From Pomphorhynchus laevis (taxonomy: Eukaryota; Acanthocephala; Palaeacanthocephala; Echinorhynchida; Pomphorhynchidae), in the NCBI GenBank assembly GCA_012934845.2, contig WNNJ02001668.1, positions 186,001-250,000 of the forward strand: 64,000 nucleotides of DNA. Direction: 5' to 3'. Positions 11,605 through 23,814 of this stretch are shown piece by piece (positions within the stretch are counted from its first letter, which is position 1; each line of letters begins with the position of its first letter). The notes beneath the pieces were generated by a model. The model saw only the letters and a program-made list of their open reading frames with translations. It had not been told where the DNA came from and ran no database searches. The position numbers and the translations under genes were made by a program.

Positions 11605-11925
11605 GTCTCACTGTTCTTTGTCATCCATCCCTCACTTGATCTCACTGTTAACCATTCCACGCTTCACACACCTACAATCCTACGTCGCCCTTGGAGAAAT
11701 CTTGACATCCCCCTTCTGGGCACCGCCTTACTCAAATCGTCTCTACCTTCTCCCACAATAACATTCCTCTACTCCCGATCTTGCCTTTCTTTTCGACTCT
11801 GAGCTCACATCCTTTCTCGATCTTCTCTTGCCCTTCAAGTCTCACCCACACCGTCGCTTACACCGTTCCCCATGGTTTGATATCAGTAACACAATCTCTG
11901 GACATCAGTAACACATAATTGTGCT

Positions 11926-13728
11926 TTGGGTCCGGAAACTTGTGGCGGGCCACCGTTCTACTGCGGATTCTGTGCGGCGAAACAAATCAACTTGTTAATA
12001 AAACGCTTAAAGCAATTGGAATTGGCATCGCAGCATGATCGAATTTCTCAAATTTCTAATAAATCTACTGAGACAGTGAAGGATACGCAAATTGTATCAC
12101 AGCAAGATGGGTTTTGTCAAGTTTATGATAAATCTACCGAGACAGTGAAGGAGCCGCAAATTGTTACAACTAATGTATTTTCACTCCCCGACACCCCACG
12201 TCCCGTCCTTCTCGTCTCTTTTCTGAATACCTTGCATCCATCAATCAAAATCACCTCCACCAACCTCCACTATCCTTCCACTCATTATCTTTCCTCACAT
12301 CGCTTGCCACCCTCTTTATTATCATTATCCTCTATGTATCCCGTCGTCAAACCAAATCCCTCCAAATCATCAACTGCCAGCTCTTCTATCGTGATCTCAC
12401 CTACTCACGTCAGTCGTCCTCCTTTACGGAAGCGATTTGCTTCTCGCGATCGTTGCGTCATTGTCACTAATATCACGCCTTCTAACTCCTTATCTCCACA
12501 AGCACGTCTAGACCACGATGTTTCCGCCTTCAGATCCATCCTATCGTCTATTGTCCCTGCGGATAAACCATCCTTTTTCAAGAACATTTCCCCTGTCGTA
12601 TTCATAGGTCTAAACAAATCTTCTCAATCTAATCCTTCCCAGCCCCCTCTCCTAAAAATTGTTTTCAAGAATCGCTCTCACGCGTCTTATGTCCTCTCTC
12701 AACGATTCAAACTCATGTCATCTTCAACCACTCGAATTTTTCCCGATCGCGCCCCTTTTGAAAATCGCTCAAATCTCTTCAGCCCGCATCGAAAAACGCC
12801 GTCGCGAGGAAAACGGCGAAACATCACTCTCCATCCGAAACATAGACGGAAATTTTCAAGTTGTCCACACCCGTCCAAAAATTCGATGGCGTTTCATCTC
12901 TCCTATGTGTCTTCTCCACTAGACTCTTTCGCCACAACACACGGTTTCCGCCTCCGTCTCCTCAATACTAGATCTATTCAAAATAAATCCGATCTTATCC
13001 TCAACCTATTCACCAAGCAATCCATCGATCTCTTCTGCCTCACCGAATCCTAGCACTCAGATTCCGACGACCTTTCCATTCACCGTCTGCTCTCTGCCGG
13101 TTGCTCCCTAGTCGAATCCGCCCGCCCCCTCAGCTCATGCCCTTCTAAATCCTCTAATCATGGCGGCATCGTCGCATTCGCGCGTCACCCCGCGTCTCTT
13201 CGCAAAATCAATCCCCCTTTCAGTCCTTGCTCTTTTGAATTGCTCACTTGTCCTTATTCTAACCCGATCACTCTAGATCTCGCCATTGTATAACGTCCTG
13301 GTTCATCAGCTTCTACTGCCTTATTTTTTACCGAACTCGCTGACCTCCTTTCTCATTGTTCTTTGTCATCAATCCCTTCACTCGTTCTAGGCGACTTCAA
13401 ACTCCGCCTAGAGCGCCCCTCTTTCACGGATTCCATCGGGTTCATCAACATTCTATCCAACTACAATTACAAACTAATCTCCACTGCCCCCACACATATA
13501 CTTAGTAAGGCACTCGACATCATCGCTGTCCCCGATCATTTTGCTGCCTACACCTCACTGTCCATCTCTGATCCTGGTTTATCCGATAACTTTCCTATCA
13601 CCCTTGATCTCACTCACAACCACACCCTCCTCACACACCTACAATCCTACGTCGACCTTGGAGAAATCTTGACCTCTCCCTTCTCCGCTCTGCCTTACTC
13701 AAATCATCTCTATCATTACCCACAATAA
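11926..13728 (+). pseudogene. L2-like copy B first frame: finger, Pro/Ser region, endonuclease
   Basis: One reading frame interrupted by two stops. It starts MGPETCGGPPFYCGFCAAKQ, a Cys-rich finger likely to bind nucleic acid. A 23-residue segment duplicated in tandem comes next (69 bases, 12037-12105 and 12106-12174). A Pro/Ser/Arg-rich stretch follows, then the endonuclease, which starts LLNTRSIQNKS near 12960. The TAG at 13051 replaces the Trp of the CLTESW motif seen intact in the copy at 40347. A TAA near 13288 replaces the Tyr of YRPGSS. LGDFK near 13390 takes the place of the GDFN catalytic loop. The frame ends at 13728 by frameshift. The endonuclease would nick target DNA to prime reverse transcription; this copy cannot. 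Confidence 0.75.
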
Positions 13729-13739
13729 CATATTCATCT

Positions 13740-15814
13740 CCTCACGATCTCGCCTTTCTTTTCGACTCTGAACTCACACCCACTCTCGATATTCTCTTGC
13801 CCTTCAAGTCTCACACACACCGTCGCTTGCAACGTGCCCCATGGTTTGACATCCAATGTCTACTCTCAAAGTGTCGACTCCGCCATGCTTTTCGCGTCTA
13901 TCACCGATCTCTCAGACGAGATTTCCGCTAGATCACTCCGTCTTTCCGTGATTCCCATCTTGCTCTTCGCCGGTCTCATCTCAACCTACTACGTACCAAA
14001 TGCAACTCCTTCTGGCAGCATAAAATCATCACTTCATTCAACTCTAAGACTCTCTGGCATACTTTTAACTCAATCCTTGCTCGCTCCTCTTCGCCGTGCA
14101 ACATCAATGCCAATGATTATTCGTCATTTCTCCAGACTAAAGTATCCACGTTGCTCTCTCACACCCCGGTCTCCATCCTATCCCACTCTGCCCAGTCTAA
14201 TCTCATCCTTCCGGAACTCTTTCATCTTCTCCCTGTCTCACCTACAGAAGTATCATCTGTCCTCATGTCCTTGCCCAACAAAACCTCACCTGCCGATCCC
14301 CTGCCTACTCACATATTAAAATCTATATGCTCATCGATATCCCCATTTCTCACAACCTTGTTTAACTCGTCCATCCGCAGTCGTATCTTCCCTTCACACT
14401 GGAAATCCGCAATCGTTCGTCCCCTCCTTAAAAAACAATCGCTCGACCCCTCCCTTCCTTCTAGCTATCACCCCATTTCACTACTCCCTACTCTTTCTAA
14501 GCTCTTAGAACACCTCATCTTAATACAAATCAACGCTTATCTCTCCTCATCCAATCTGTACCCTCCTTTCCAATCCGCTTTCCGCTCTAATCACTCGACA
14601 GAAATCGCATGCATAAAAGTGTACAACGACTTACTCATTTCTCGAGACAAGGCTCTATATAGTGTTCTCATCTCCCTAGACCTCTCCTCCGCATTCGACA
14701 TTGTCGACCACTCCGTCCTCCTTTCTCGCCTTCGTTATGATTACGGCTTTTCTTCCTCCTCCGTAGCATGGTTCGCCTCATATCTATCCGACCGTTCATT
14801 TCGCGTCTGTTCTAATTCATCATCCTCCCCTCCCATCCCTATTTTTTTGCAGGGTCCCACAATGGTTCAGTCCTAGGTCCCCTGCTTTGCTCTCTTCTGC
14901 TTGGCGATCTATCTCCGTTTATCAAACCTTACTCCTTTAAGGTCATGCAATACGCTGATGACATTCTAATCTATGCTCATGCACCCGCACATCGCATACA
15001 CGATATCGGCATTTCTGCCTCCAACTGTCTTTCTTCTATCTACAAACGTCTCTCCAATCTCCATCTTGTTCTAAACCCCGAAAAGTCCAAAATAATGTGG
15101 ATCCTCCCCCGTAAACCAAACATATCTCCTCCCACTGTATATTTTGCCTCATCGATCATCCCCATAGTCCACAATCTCACTTTCTTAGGCTTCCATTTCG
15201 ATGATCACCTTTCCCTTAAACCCTTCGTCCGTGACAAGGTCCGCTCATCTAACTTAATTCTCCGTGACATCCGCCGAATCCGCCCCCTTATCGACTTCCG
15301 TTCTTGTATGTCTCTTCTTTTATCGATTCTTTTCCCTAAAATCGATTACTGCCTTAGCCTTTTCGCCAATTCACCAAAATCCATCATCCTACCCCTACAA
15401 CGAATAATCAACACCGCCGTTCGAGTGCTCTTTCGTCTCCGTCGCTTCGACCACACATCCACATATTTTGCCCAACTCTCCTGGCCCACCATCCACATCC
15501 GCATCAAACTCCGCCTTCTTCTCGTTACCTTTCGTCTCATCGCTGTCGGCTCACCATCGTTCATCAACCTTCCTTTCTTAGACGATACTCGCCCCACCTC
15601 GCTATCGCTTCGTTCCTGTCATACCCTCTTACTTCACGTTCCTAATTACTCCAACAACTACGGTCTCCGATCCTTCCTCGTCGCCGCCTCACTCACCTGG
15701 AATCAACTCTCTCTCGACGTCGGCCGTGCCCCTCCTTTATCACATTCAAACACCTCCTTTGTTCACACCTTCTCGACACCTGATTCACAGTTTTGTTTTG
15801 TTGTGATCATGTAA
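13740..15814 (+). pseudogene. L2-like copy B reverse transcriptase, frameshifted
   Basis: The RT is spread over at least three frames. The linker region is 13740-14150, fingers and palm are 14151-14876, and the catalytic YADD onward is 14945-15814. The first palm motif is LDLSSAFDIVDHS. The PQGS loop is broken by one extra T in ACAATGGTTC (near 14860), which shifts the frame just before YADD. The 289-codon last frame holds QYADDILIYAH, LNPEKSKIMWILP, NLTFLGFHF and the conserved C-terminal RLRRFDHTS block. The family copies element RNA into the genome by target-primed reverse transcription. Confidence 0.8.
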
Positions 15815-15861
15815 GCGTGCGCTGGCACGCATTTGCCACGTTAAAATAAATCCTTTTTTTA
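15815..15861 (+). other. L2-like 3' terminal stem-loop and tail (copy B)
   Basis: The stem TGGCA / TGCCA encloses CGCATT at 15823-15838, then ACGTTAAAATAAATCC and a T run. The same tail ends the copies at 43928-43977 and about 24463-24510. In related elements (eel UnaL2 is the established case) a 3' stem-loop is what RT recognises in the RNA. Confidence 0.6.
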
Positions 15862-16258
15862 CTCTCAAAGCGTCGACACCGTCATGCTTTTCGAATCTAT
15901 CAACGTTCTCTAAGATGTGATATCCGCTCGCTTACTTCGTCTCTCCGTGATTCTTATCGTGCTCTTCCCCGATCTCATATCAAACTACGACGTACCAAAT
16001 GCAACTCCTGGCAGCATAAAATCCACACTTCATTCAACTCTAAGTTTCTCTAGCATACTTTTAAATCAATCCTATCTCGCTCCTCTTTGTTTTGCAACAT
16101 AAATTTCCATGATTATGCGTCATTTCTTCATACCAAAGTATCCATGTTGCACATTCAAATACCTCCTATGTTCAAACCTTCTCGACACAAGACTTAGATC
16201 TTTTGCGATCATGTAAGCGTGAGGCGACAAGCATTTGTCACATAAAAATAAATTCTTC
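15862..16258 (+). mobile_element. L2-like copy A, 3' part with large internal deletion
   Basis: Continues copy A past the inserted copy B, starting ACTCTCAAAGCG. About 280 bases of the linker domain (to about 16150) run directly into the extreme 3' end (CATTCAAATACCTCC), so the whole RT is missing. The tail has the family stem-loop with a changed pair (GACAAGCATTTGTC) and ends CATAAAAATAAATTC. The deletion junction falls near a short CACA-like homology. The sequence is closest to the subfamily of the copy at 56480. Confidence 0.75.
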
Positions 16259-16261
16259 TTT

Positions 16262-18060
16262 GTAACATACGTTCCTTAAGGATTTTCTCTTATTGAATTC
16301 GCTCACATCATTGACACAAAAAATCAACTACTTCTAATCGTGCGAAATCGTCGTCTTCGCTTGCATCCATGCGTCGCTTGAGAAAATCGATTTTGGCTTA
16401 CCTGGTACAACATTTGAACTGCTCCTCTGTAAATCTTTATTTTCTTTCCCTCTTCAACTTGCAATCATCTACCGCCGGGTAAAACCTTTCAGTTCATGTG
16501 GTGGCGCTCTTATATTATCGCTTTCCCCAAACGCATCATTGCAAACGTTTCCTCTACAATCTCAGATTCTGGTTTTTTGATCATTTTATCATAACTGTTA
16601 CTATCACTATCCCATGTACTGATGTTCGCACCTCTCCAACTTAAAGTCGATCATGACAACTCCTCGACCTTACTCTCTTGCGTTTCACTATCCTTAACTC
16701 ACCTCTTTTGCCGCCTTATGTAACCTTTATTACAGCTGAGTCTATCCAGAAATTTCAACCATGAGCTTTCCACCATACTCGATTATATTTTAAATAGTCA
16801 GTCCTGAATTCCTAAATGTTCATCGTGTGCACCATGGTTCGACTTTGACTGTAAAATTTTTTAAGCTCATTCTACGTCATTATTTAGATTCTTTCTTCGT
16901 TTTCTCACACGTGGTCACACTTCTATCTCAAATCATTATGCTTATCAATTAAATCTTCGACGCTCTCATCACTCTGTTCTAAGTGATAAATGTAAACTTT
17001 TCTGGCAAAATAAGATCGCATCAACGTCTGGTCAAAATTATACTTGTTAAACCTTTAATTCTCTTCTTGCTCGCTCTCCAAATGTTCATACAATCGATCC
17101 ACACGAGTTCTCCTTTCATCTACAGTCTAAAATTATTCGATTATATTCTTTATCCATGGGTCCCAGTCTGGCTCACTATGCATATTCGTTCCTGAGCTCC
17201 TCCATCTTCTTCCTGTTTCTTCTGACGAAGTCTCTAAGGTTCTCTTCTCTTTGCATAACACATTCGCATGCCGACCCTACCCAACGTATGTACTTAAATA
17301 TATTCATTCCATTATATTTCCATTCCTTAACACACTATTTAACTCTTTCATACGTGGCTATACTTTTCCAGTGAACTGAAAATATGCCATCGTACGTCTT
17401 CTTATATAGAAACCGTATCTTCACCATTTGGTACCATCTTCATACCGCTGAATTTCTCTTATTTCGATATTATCTAAATTCCTGGAGTGTCTCGTGTTTT
17501 ATAAAGTCAATATATACCTTGTTTACTCAAATTTATACAACCCTTTTCAATCTGCATCCCGTTTTAATCACTTTACTTAATTCGTTTGTCAAAATGTTTT
17601 CAGTGATCTACTGCAAGTTTGCGATGTTAATCTACGTAGTTTCGTAATCTCTATTAACCTGTCTTCTGCGTTTGACATTGTCGATCATTCTACACTATTC
17701 TCGGCTTCGTTACGACCATGGCATCTCCATACCTTCTGTTGACTGGTTCACATTTTATCTCACCGAATGCTCATTTTGTGTTCACTCAAACTCCTCTTTA
17801 TCTATATCTCCAATCTCGCAAAGTGTTCCATAAAACTCCGTTTTAAGTATTCTCTTTTCCTCCCTTTTTTGTCGACTTGTCTGTTATAACTCGTGACTAT
17901 AACTTTATATGATACAGTATGCCGATGACATCATCCTATATTCTCACGCAATGATCTCTGTATCCACAATCTCACTATTTCTGCTACAAATTGTCCAATG
18001 TATATCTCCGATTGTCAGCTGATGTGGTACATCTCTTCACACATGATCCACTTGATTGAG
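16262..18060 (+). mobile_element. L2-like copy D, heavily decayed
   Basis: Plus-strand remnants in L2-like order. An endonuclease segment lies near 16370-16500 (HASLEKIDF, then LAIIYRR), linker pieces at 16700-17100, and RT pieces at 17640-17700 (INLSSAFDIVDHSTL). A degraded VCRxxH-type remnant lies where YADD should be (about 17915-17945), followed by ISATNCPMYIS (17970-18010). Many frameshifts and stops. No 3' tail was recognised, and homology fades after 18060. Confidence 0.65.
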
Positions 18061-19440
18061 TCATAATAATAGCGTCTGAGCTTCTGTAAAACAGTTGTAT
18101 AGAATGGCACCTAAATAACGATGAATGGGCGATATTGCTGAATGATTGTAACTCTCAAGCCCATTTTACCATTGAAAGAACGTTTTACGATCAGATAGAC
18201 CGCGTAGCAAAAGGCAGCCCGTTATGATCGACCCTAGCTGAAATATATATGAGAGAGTGGTAAGTATTGGCCGGACCCACTTAACCTCTACATGTGACTT
18301 TTCTCCAAGAAAATATGTTGCTTCTATTGGAGGCCATCGATCCTCGTTCACCATGTGAAGAGAGATTAACGGTATATTTCAGTAGTGCAAAAATAAACCC
18401 TTAATCCACCTTCTCATTAGAAAGGGGGATCGATAGTGTTTAAATATTTCCTCCTTATGGGGTAATGGGCGAAGTCTTTGAGAAGATGCCTGATGCTTTG
18501 ATAGCACGCGCTTTGATAATACTATCCAAGCGCTGGCTTACCTCAGAATGACGGTTGATTACGGATGTCGTCGAGCATCTACTTGTAGACTTATCACCCG
18601 CTCCCAATTACGAGGGGTAGATCGAAGGTTATATCAATTTTTTTAAATGTGTGTAATTTCTTCCAGATCAAGTTTCAATATTTTTAAATAATGTATCAAT
18701 AAAATGTATATATAATTTTATCTACATATTGAATTAAAGTATAAATATGTGTAAACGAGCGTTTCAAAATGTGGAATTAAAAAATATAAAATTATGCACA
18801 TAGTATAACATCAAAATTGGTCGTAAATTTAAAATTAAATTACTATGTTTCTAAAATATTTGAATTCAAATAAAAAAAAACATTTATACTCGTCAGAACA
18901 ATTTAGTTTATCAAAATTGTATTCTTAATCATAATATTATCTAATCCTGAAAATGTCAAGCAATACTTGTTTATATGAGTGAAATTATTTTATTTTAAAT
19001 TTTATTTAGAAATATTTAGAATTAATTTTTTAGTACTTCAACTGATTTCTCCAAATCATTTTTAAATTAAAAACGTGTTATTACATAATGTTTTGTTTAA
19101 TTAAAAAATTTCAAAACGGTTTTTTGCACCAAACAAACAAGACCCGGAAATTATTATTAATGAGACCCATTGGCGGGTAACCCGTTTATCTAGGGAAAAT
19201 AAATTTGTTATTATTACTGATTTAATCGTTCTATATTAACTTCTGGTTCACATATCACATTTGCATCAGATACTCTTAATATACAGACTACTGAAGATCC
19301 GAGACTAGTGCACTGTGAAGTCGCCTAATCGATCCCGACGGATACACCACAAGCGCTCAATCGGTTCCTATTAGTCGACAATAGTTGTATCTTCGATACG
19401 GTCTACGTTTCGAAGACTGATCGGCACTGAATTATATATT
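18061..19440. other. No gene recognised
   Basis: GC-moderate to 18620, then very AT-rich to 19200. A 62-codon minus-strand open stretch (18166-18354) has no family features I recognise. A last AT-rich part leads into the retroelement fragment at 19450. No repeat, RNA gene or host exon seen. Confidence 0.4.
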
Positions 19441-19449
19441 GATGATGTG

Positions 19450-20660
19450 CTCTGACACGTGTATACTAAGTCTTTAAAATGGCGGTGTCGGCATAAGAGA
19501 TGGTATCAGCAGCAGTGACTTTGATGCAACATCTTACTCATTGACATTCCTGCAACATCTTAGCATGCAAAAAATCATCCTAACTCAAATGACAACCTAT
19601 CAAAAGCCTTCCGACGCCTCTTACTATGAGGGAAGATAACTGTCGCCATGAAACTATTTGAGTTAAATACCGTCTGTGGAAAACCAATATGTGGGTCGCG
19701 TTTATATTTTGACATTCATATGTCAAAATATGGGGCCGCGATTATATTTTGACATTTATATGTCAAAATATGTAAGCCGTGTTTAAATGGTGTCCGTGAC
19801 CTGGAGTTGATAAGAACACAGGAGACAATATACAGGAAAACATGTTCAGAGCGTCAGAGAATCGAAATTAACGAGCGTTCAGAGCTCCTCCAAAGAGTAG
19901 CCCAAGTCACGATAAACTCAATCGAGCACGCATCACTAAATAGAGCCTCATCATGGTTAACAGTTATACCTACACATGACCAAAATCCAGACTAATTAAT
20001 AACGAGATTCGTAATGCAATGATAGTCAGATATTGTGTGCTACTCCTAGATTTTAAACAGTATCAGTGTGGTACCTTGAATACTCTTCAACACGCATTTT
20101 CTTGTCCTCAGGGCGGACTTTCTTCGATAAGGCAGGAGATGGTAAGTGAACTCCTTGCACAACATCTAACGGAAATCTGAAACAATGTTCAAATTGAATT
20201 CACTATGAGCCCAATTAATCTGTAGGTTTGCTTCACCAACAGCGCCACAACAACTGATAGAAATGCAAGACTCGACATTGTGTGTTCCGGCCTATATGGG
20301 ACAATGTAGAGCGTACTTCCCTTGGCATATGCGTTTATAACGCCTACGCTTAATCAAATACCTCATGAAGTATAAGTTCATATTTTGAATTTCACCCGTC
20401 GCAAAATAGGAGCAAGAGAGAATTGGAGAAGTCGAGCGGGCTCTTTTATTCAGGTTATCCTCTCATGATACGGTGGAAACAGCAAAGAGTACAAAGCGCT
20501 AATTCAAAAGATAGCAGCTGAAAAGTCTCGAAAACACGGGACTTTGTACGTGGATTAAATTCGAAAACTACGATCTTGTGGTGGGGTGTTTCTAGCAAAG
20601 ATGTGTTGGCGCTGCATCCGCGCTTTACGACCTGCAATCCATCGTCCTTGCGGAATCTCA
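19450..20660 (+). mobile_element. Non-LTR element with restriction-like endonuclease, C-terminal remnant (copy 1)
   Basis: Plus-strand pieces match, in order, the C-terminal part of the element at 51848. NGGVGIRDGISSS lies near 19477-19520, a helical linker ending ASSWLTVIPTHDQNPD at 19860-19992, HAFSCPQGGLSSIRQEMV near 20092-20145, and ARLDIVCSGLYG near 20255-20290. The Cys/His knuckle plus R(H/Q) and the following ARLD acidic residue are the layout of the PD-(D/E)XK restriction-like endonuclease of R2/R4/NeSL-type elements. A final CWRCIRALRP piece lies near 20600. Several stops; dead. Family placement is by motif order and memory of similar cnidarian and invertebrate proteins, not by a search. 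Confidence 0.6.
19692..19771. repeat. Two 40-base tandem units, each holding a palindrome
   Basis: Direct repeat with period 40. Each unit holds perfect 11-base arms (ATATTTTGACA / TGTCAAAATAT) around a 6-base loop, at 19704-19731 and 19744-19771. It sits inside the retroelement remnant, between its GIRD and SSWLT segments, where it interrupts the homology. Confidence 0.8.
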
Positions 20661-21129
20661 TACCAACGAGTCAAGGGTGCAGATGGGGAGGATTCGAAGA
20701 GCCCGATTGTCTGGCGCGAATCGGACGTGGCTAAGATGAGGCGGTGTGATATTTTACCTGTGGTCATGTATGTTTGATTTTTATGAACCTTCAATCTTAT
20801 ATGCATTTTGTGAATAAACTTATTAAAAAAATTAATGTTCATAAATTTTAATGTTAATTTACAACAAAAACGAAAAAAGATCACTATGTGATTTGCCTTT
20901 CAATGCCTACGATCGAATGTACCAGTGAATTGTATTTTGATCGTGGTGATCGGAAACATTGTGATATCGACCTTGCTAAAGCAATTCCTTGTAGTTATCA
21001 CAGGACCAGCCAGTGTATACTCCCAGTGTGATATTCGTATCACACTGATGAGTCATTATTAGTTTACGCAGCCGTCTACCGGTCCACTCTGCATCCAGCA
21101 GTGGAGGTATCCGGTATCCAATGGGATGA

Positions 21130-23490
21130 GTACAATCTGACTTGATCGTTGAACTTATGCGATCCGTCGACATTGAACCAATTCGACCGTTTGAACACTT
21201 AACTCATGACTGCAGACCTATTGCTACTCGTTCAATACTCTTTTCAAATTCAGATCGAATGTATATCAGAAACGAAATTGTAAGAATGTTGAATAATGAT
21301 ATAATTGAGCCTTCCACTTCCCCATGGCGCGCCCAAATATTAATAACTCAATCAGAAAATCATCGACAAAGATTAGTGATTGATTATTCACAAACTATTA
21401 ACCGTTATACAGTCCTAAATGCATATCCTCTGCCTAATCTTCAATCCCTTGTATCCGATGTCAGCTGTTATAAATTTTTATCCGCGATAGATTTGAGGTC
21501 ATTACCAGATCGAAATACATAGAGATCGGAGGTATACAGAATTTGAAGCAGACGAAAAACTCTACCAGTTCAAGCGTTTACTCTTTGGGTTGACGAACGC
21601 TGTTGCTTGTTTTCAACGAGCCATGGATAACATAATCGAATCTAAGAATTTAAAGGATACTTTTGCCTACTTGGACAATATCACTATCTGCGGAAAGACA
21701 CGAGCTGAACACGATGAGAATCTTTCTCGATTTAACAACGTAGCAACCCAAATGACAGTCTTTCAGCTTTACATAAAATTAGACATTTGACTACTTTTAC
21801 TAGCTTTCCGATGTGTGAAGAAGCCGTTTCATATTTTGAACTTTTGAAGCAATATATTGCAAGTGCATGAAAATACCACATCGACGGCACTAAAGAATTA
21901 ACAGTAGAAACGGATGTTTCACGCAATTGCTTGGCCGCCACTCTTAATGGGGATAAAAGGCCGATATCCTTCTTTCGCGAACACTATCCAAAAACGAACA
22001 ACGATACTCTCCTGTGGAAAAGGAAGCTCACCCCATAATCGAGACTTTAAGAAAATGGAGGCACTTCTTAGTTCACAGGCATTTTCGAATTTTGACAGAT
22101 CAAAAGTCCGTCAGCTTCCTGTTTCAATATCAAAGGAAAAATAAAATCAAAAATGAAAAGATAGAAAGGTGGAGTCTAGAACTTTCTTGTTACGATTTTA
22201 GCACCTATTAACAACTGGGGAAATTGAATCATGCTGCAGATGCCCTCTCTAGATGCGCTTCTTTGCACGTAATGGATAAACTGTCGAAACTTCATGAAAC
22301 TCTTTACCATCCAGGCATCCGTAGACGTTTAAACTACGTAAGGACACGATATTTAGCATACTCAGTCGAGGACGTCAAACGCGTATGTGATCAATGCTTT
22401 GCTTAGCGACAAATAAACCAAGATTTATTAAAACAGAATCGAATCAATTCATTCGAGCAACCAAGCCATTTAAATGTTGTGTATCGATTTCAAAGGGCTT
22501 TTACCGAGTTCGTCACATAATCGTTATCTCTTTGTAAATGTTGATGAATTCAGCAGATATCCTTTTAGATTTCCATGTCGTGATATGTCGGCTACTACCG
22601 TGTGCATATGATTATCGCAAATATTCGCTTTATTTGGACTACCTGCCTATGTACATACGGACCGTGGTGCTTTGTTCATGTCAAACGACGTTCGGCAATT
22701 CCTTAATAGCCGTGGTGTAGCGAGTAGTGCTATAACCGCATACAATCCTCGAGGCAACGGACAGTGTGAGATATAATGGCATCATCTGTACCGCGATATC
22801 AACCACACTAACGAATCGATCCATGCACATTTCGCAATCGGAAGAAGTCTTACCCGAAGTCTAAAACAGTACACGATCTCTGCTTTCAACTGCTACAAAT
22901 CAAACACCTCACGAGCGTTTATTCACATTCACCCGAAATACCAATGATGAATATCCCTGTCCGGATTGGCTAGTTAAGTCTCAAGATGTCTTGGTGAAGC
23001 GGCATGCTAGGCGCTCAAAGTTCGAACCGTTAGTGGATACGGCTATATAGGTACTTGCGAACCCTACTTACACCATTATTCGATATCCCAATAACCGCGA
23101 AGCGATTGTGTCACTAAAAGATTTAGCCCGACAGAAAATTCTGATACACTAATTCAGAATCCTCCTGATTACGACTCTTCAGAGTATTCTCTAGACAATA
23201 ACCGTGAAGAAATTATGTCGTTCAGATATCCTGCTCCAACGGGAAATTCTAATACAGTAAGACACAATCATTCAGATCGCGGCCCTTCAGAGTATAATAT
23301 TGACGACAACGAGCAGAGAGCTAGGCCAAAACATTCACTTGACGAAACCAATGTTAGAGATTTGGTCTTTCCTATTGATGATTCAGAAGTCCATGCGAAC
23401 AATCCATTAATAAAATCAAAACGTCAACGACACCGATCCAGAATCTCAAGGACTATTCTTAGCGGAGACGAATGTTATGAAACTTGACTT
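21130..23490 (+). mobile_element. Ty3/Gypsy retrotransposon pol remnant (copy 2)
   Basis: Collinear with the pol of the element at 24572 but full of frameshifts. RT pieces: RPIATRS at 21212, STSPWRAQI at 21317, LVIDYSQTINRY at 21376, LLFGLTNAV near 21580 and FAYLDN at 21660 (last Asp of the YxDD motif changed to Asn). RNase H pieces: LTVETD at about 21900 and LRKWRHFL and LTDQKSV at 22040-22110. Integrase pieces: HETLYHPGIRRRL at 22295, DQCF at 22388 as the last zinc ligands, VHTDRGALFM near 22650 and YNPRGNGQCE near 22740. The acidic tail runs 23150-23487. No LTR could be paired. The gag and protease part is missing. Confidence 0.8.
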
Positions 23491-23814
23491 TATTATTGTA
23501 TTTGTGTTGGTACTCATTTATGTTGTATTCTAGATTGAGCCTATAAAACCTATTTTAGTCTACATTCGACTATGTGTATAATTCTACTGTCACGAATCGC
23601 ATAAGTTTTTATTACACGCATTTGAGTGTCCCGCGCTATCTCAGAAATCGATAAAAAGCATACGATTTTAGCATTCGACTGACAACTAGAAATACCTGAT
23701 GTTTGGGAGCTCGTCCTATCGACGAAAGTTTAAACGTTTGACATTGTTTTATATATACATATTTTGTTTGCCCAAGTCGAGAGGCGAATATGTTTAAATA
23801 AATACTCTTCATTA
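23491..23814. other. Possible 3' flank or LTR remnant of Gypsy copy 2
   Basis: Follows the end of the decayed pol and starts near GAATGTTATGAAAC, a place equivalent to the 3' LTR start of the intact element. No clear LTR similarity beyond a TG-rich start was found, and there is no matching 5' copy. No gene seen. Confidence 0.25.

Larger units (their letters stand above)
9880..11884 (+). mobile_element. L2-like retrotransposon copy A, 5' part (interrupted twice)
   Basis: Collinear with the other L2-like copies from the proline/serine-rich first region (about 9900-10680) through the endonuclease region (11184 onward) to the linker before RT. The match ends at about 11884, in the position of an HRAPWFDI-type motif. 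Its continuation is found at 15862, so copy B (11885-15861) is inserted in it. A second, shorter insertion sits at 10683-11183. Frames are broken by stops throughout, for example 10115-10495 is open but ends early. This is an old, dead copy, and the identity rests on collinearity with copies at 40347 and 56480. Confidence 0.8.
11885..15861 (+). mobile_element. L2-like non-LTR retrotransposon copy B, near full length
   Basis: The longest L2-like copy. In order it carries a leader, a Cys-rich finger and coiled region, a Pro/Ser-rich segment, an APE-type endonuclease, a linker, RT (LDLSSAFDIVDHS, then QYADDILIYAH), the C-terminal domain ending in RSFLVAASLTWNQL, and a short 3' UTR. The UTR has a stem-loop (GGCACGCATTTGCC) and ends AAAATAAATCC with a T run at about 15861. 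It is inserted into copy A, whose sequence resumes at 15862. At least two nonsense changes and several frameshifts make it non-autonomous now. The clade call (L2/CR1 group) rests on the RT motifs and the single fused-ORF layout. It is firm as non-LTR and moderately sure as L2. Confidence 0.88.
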
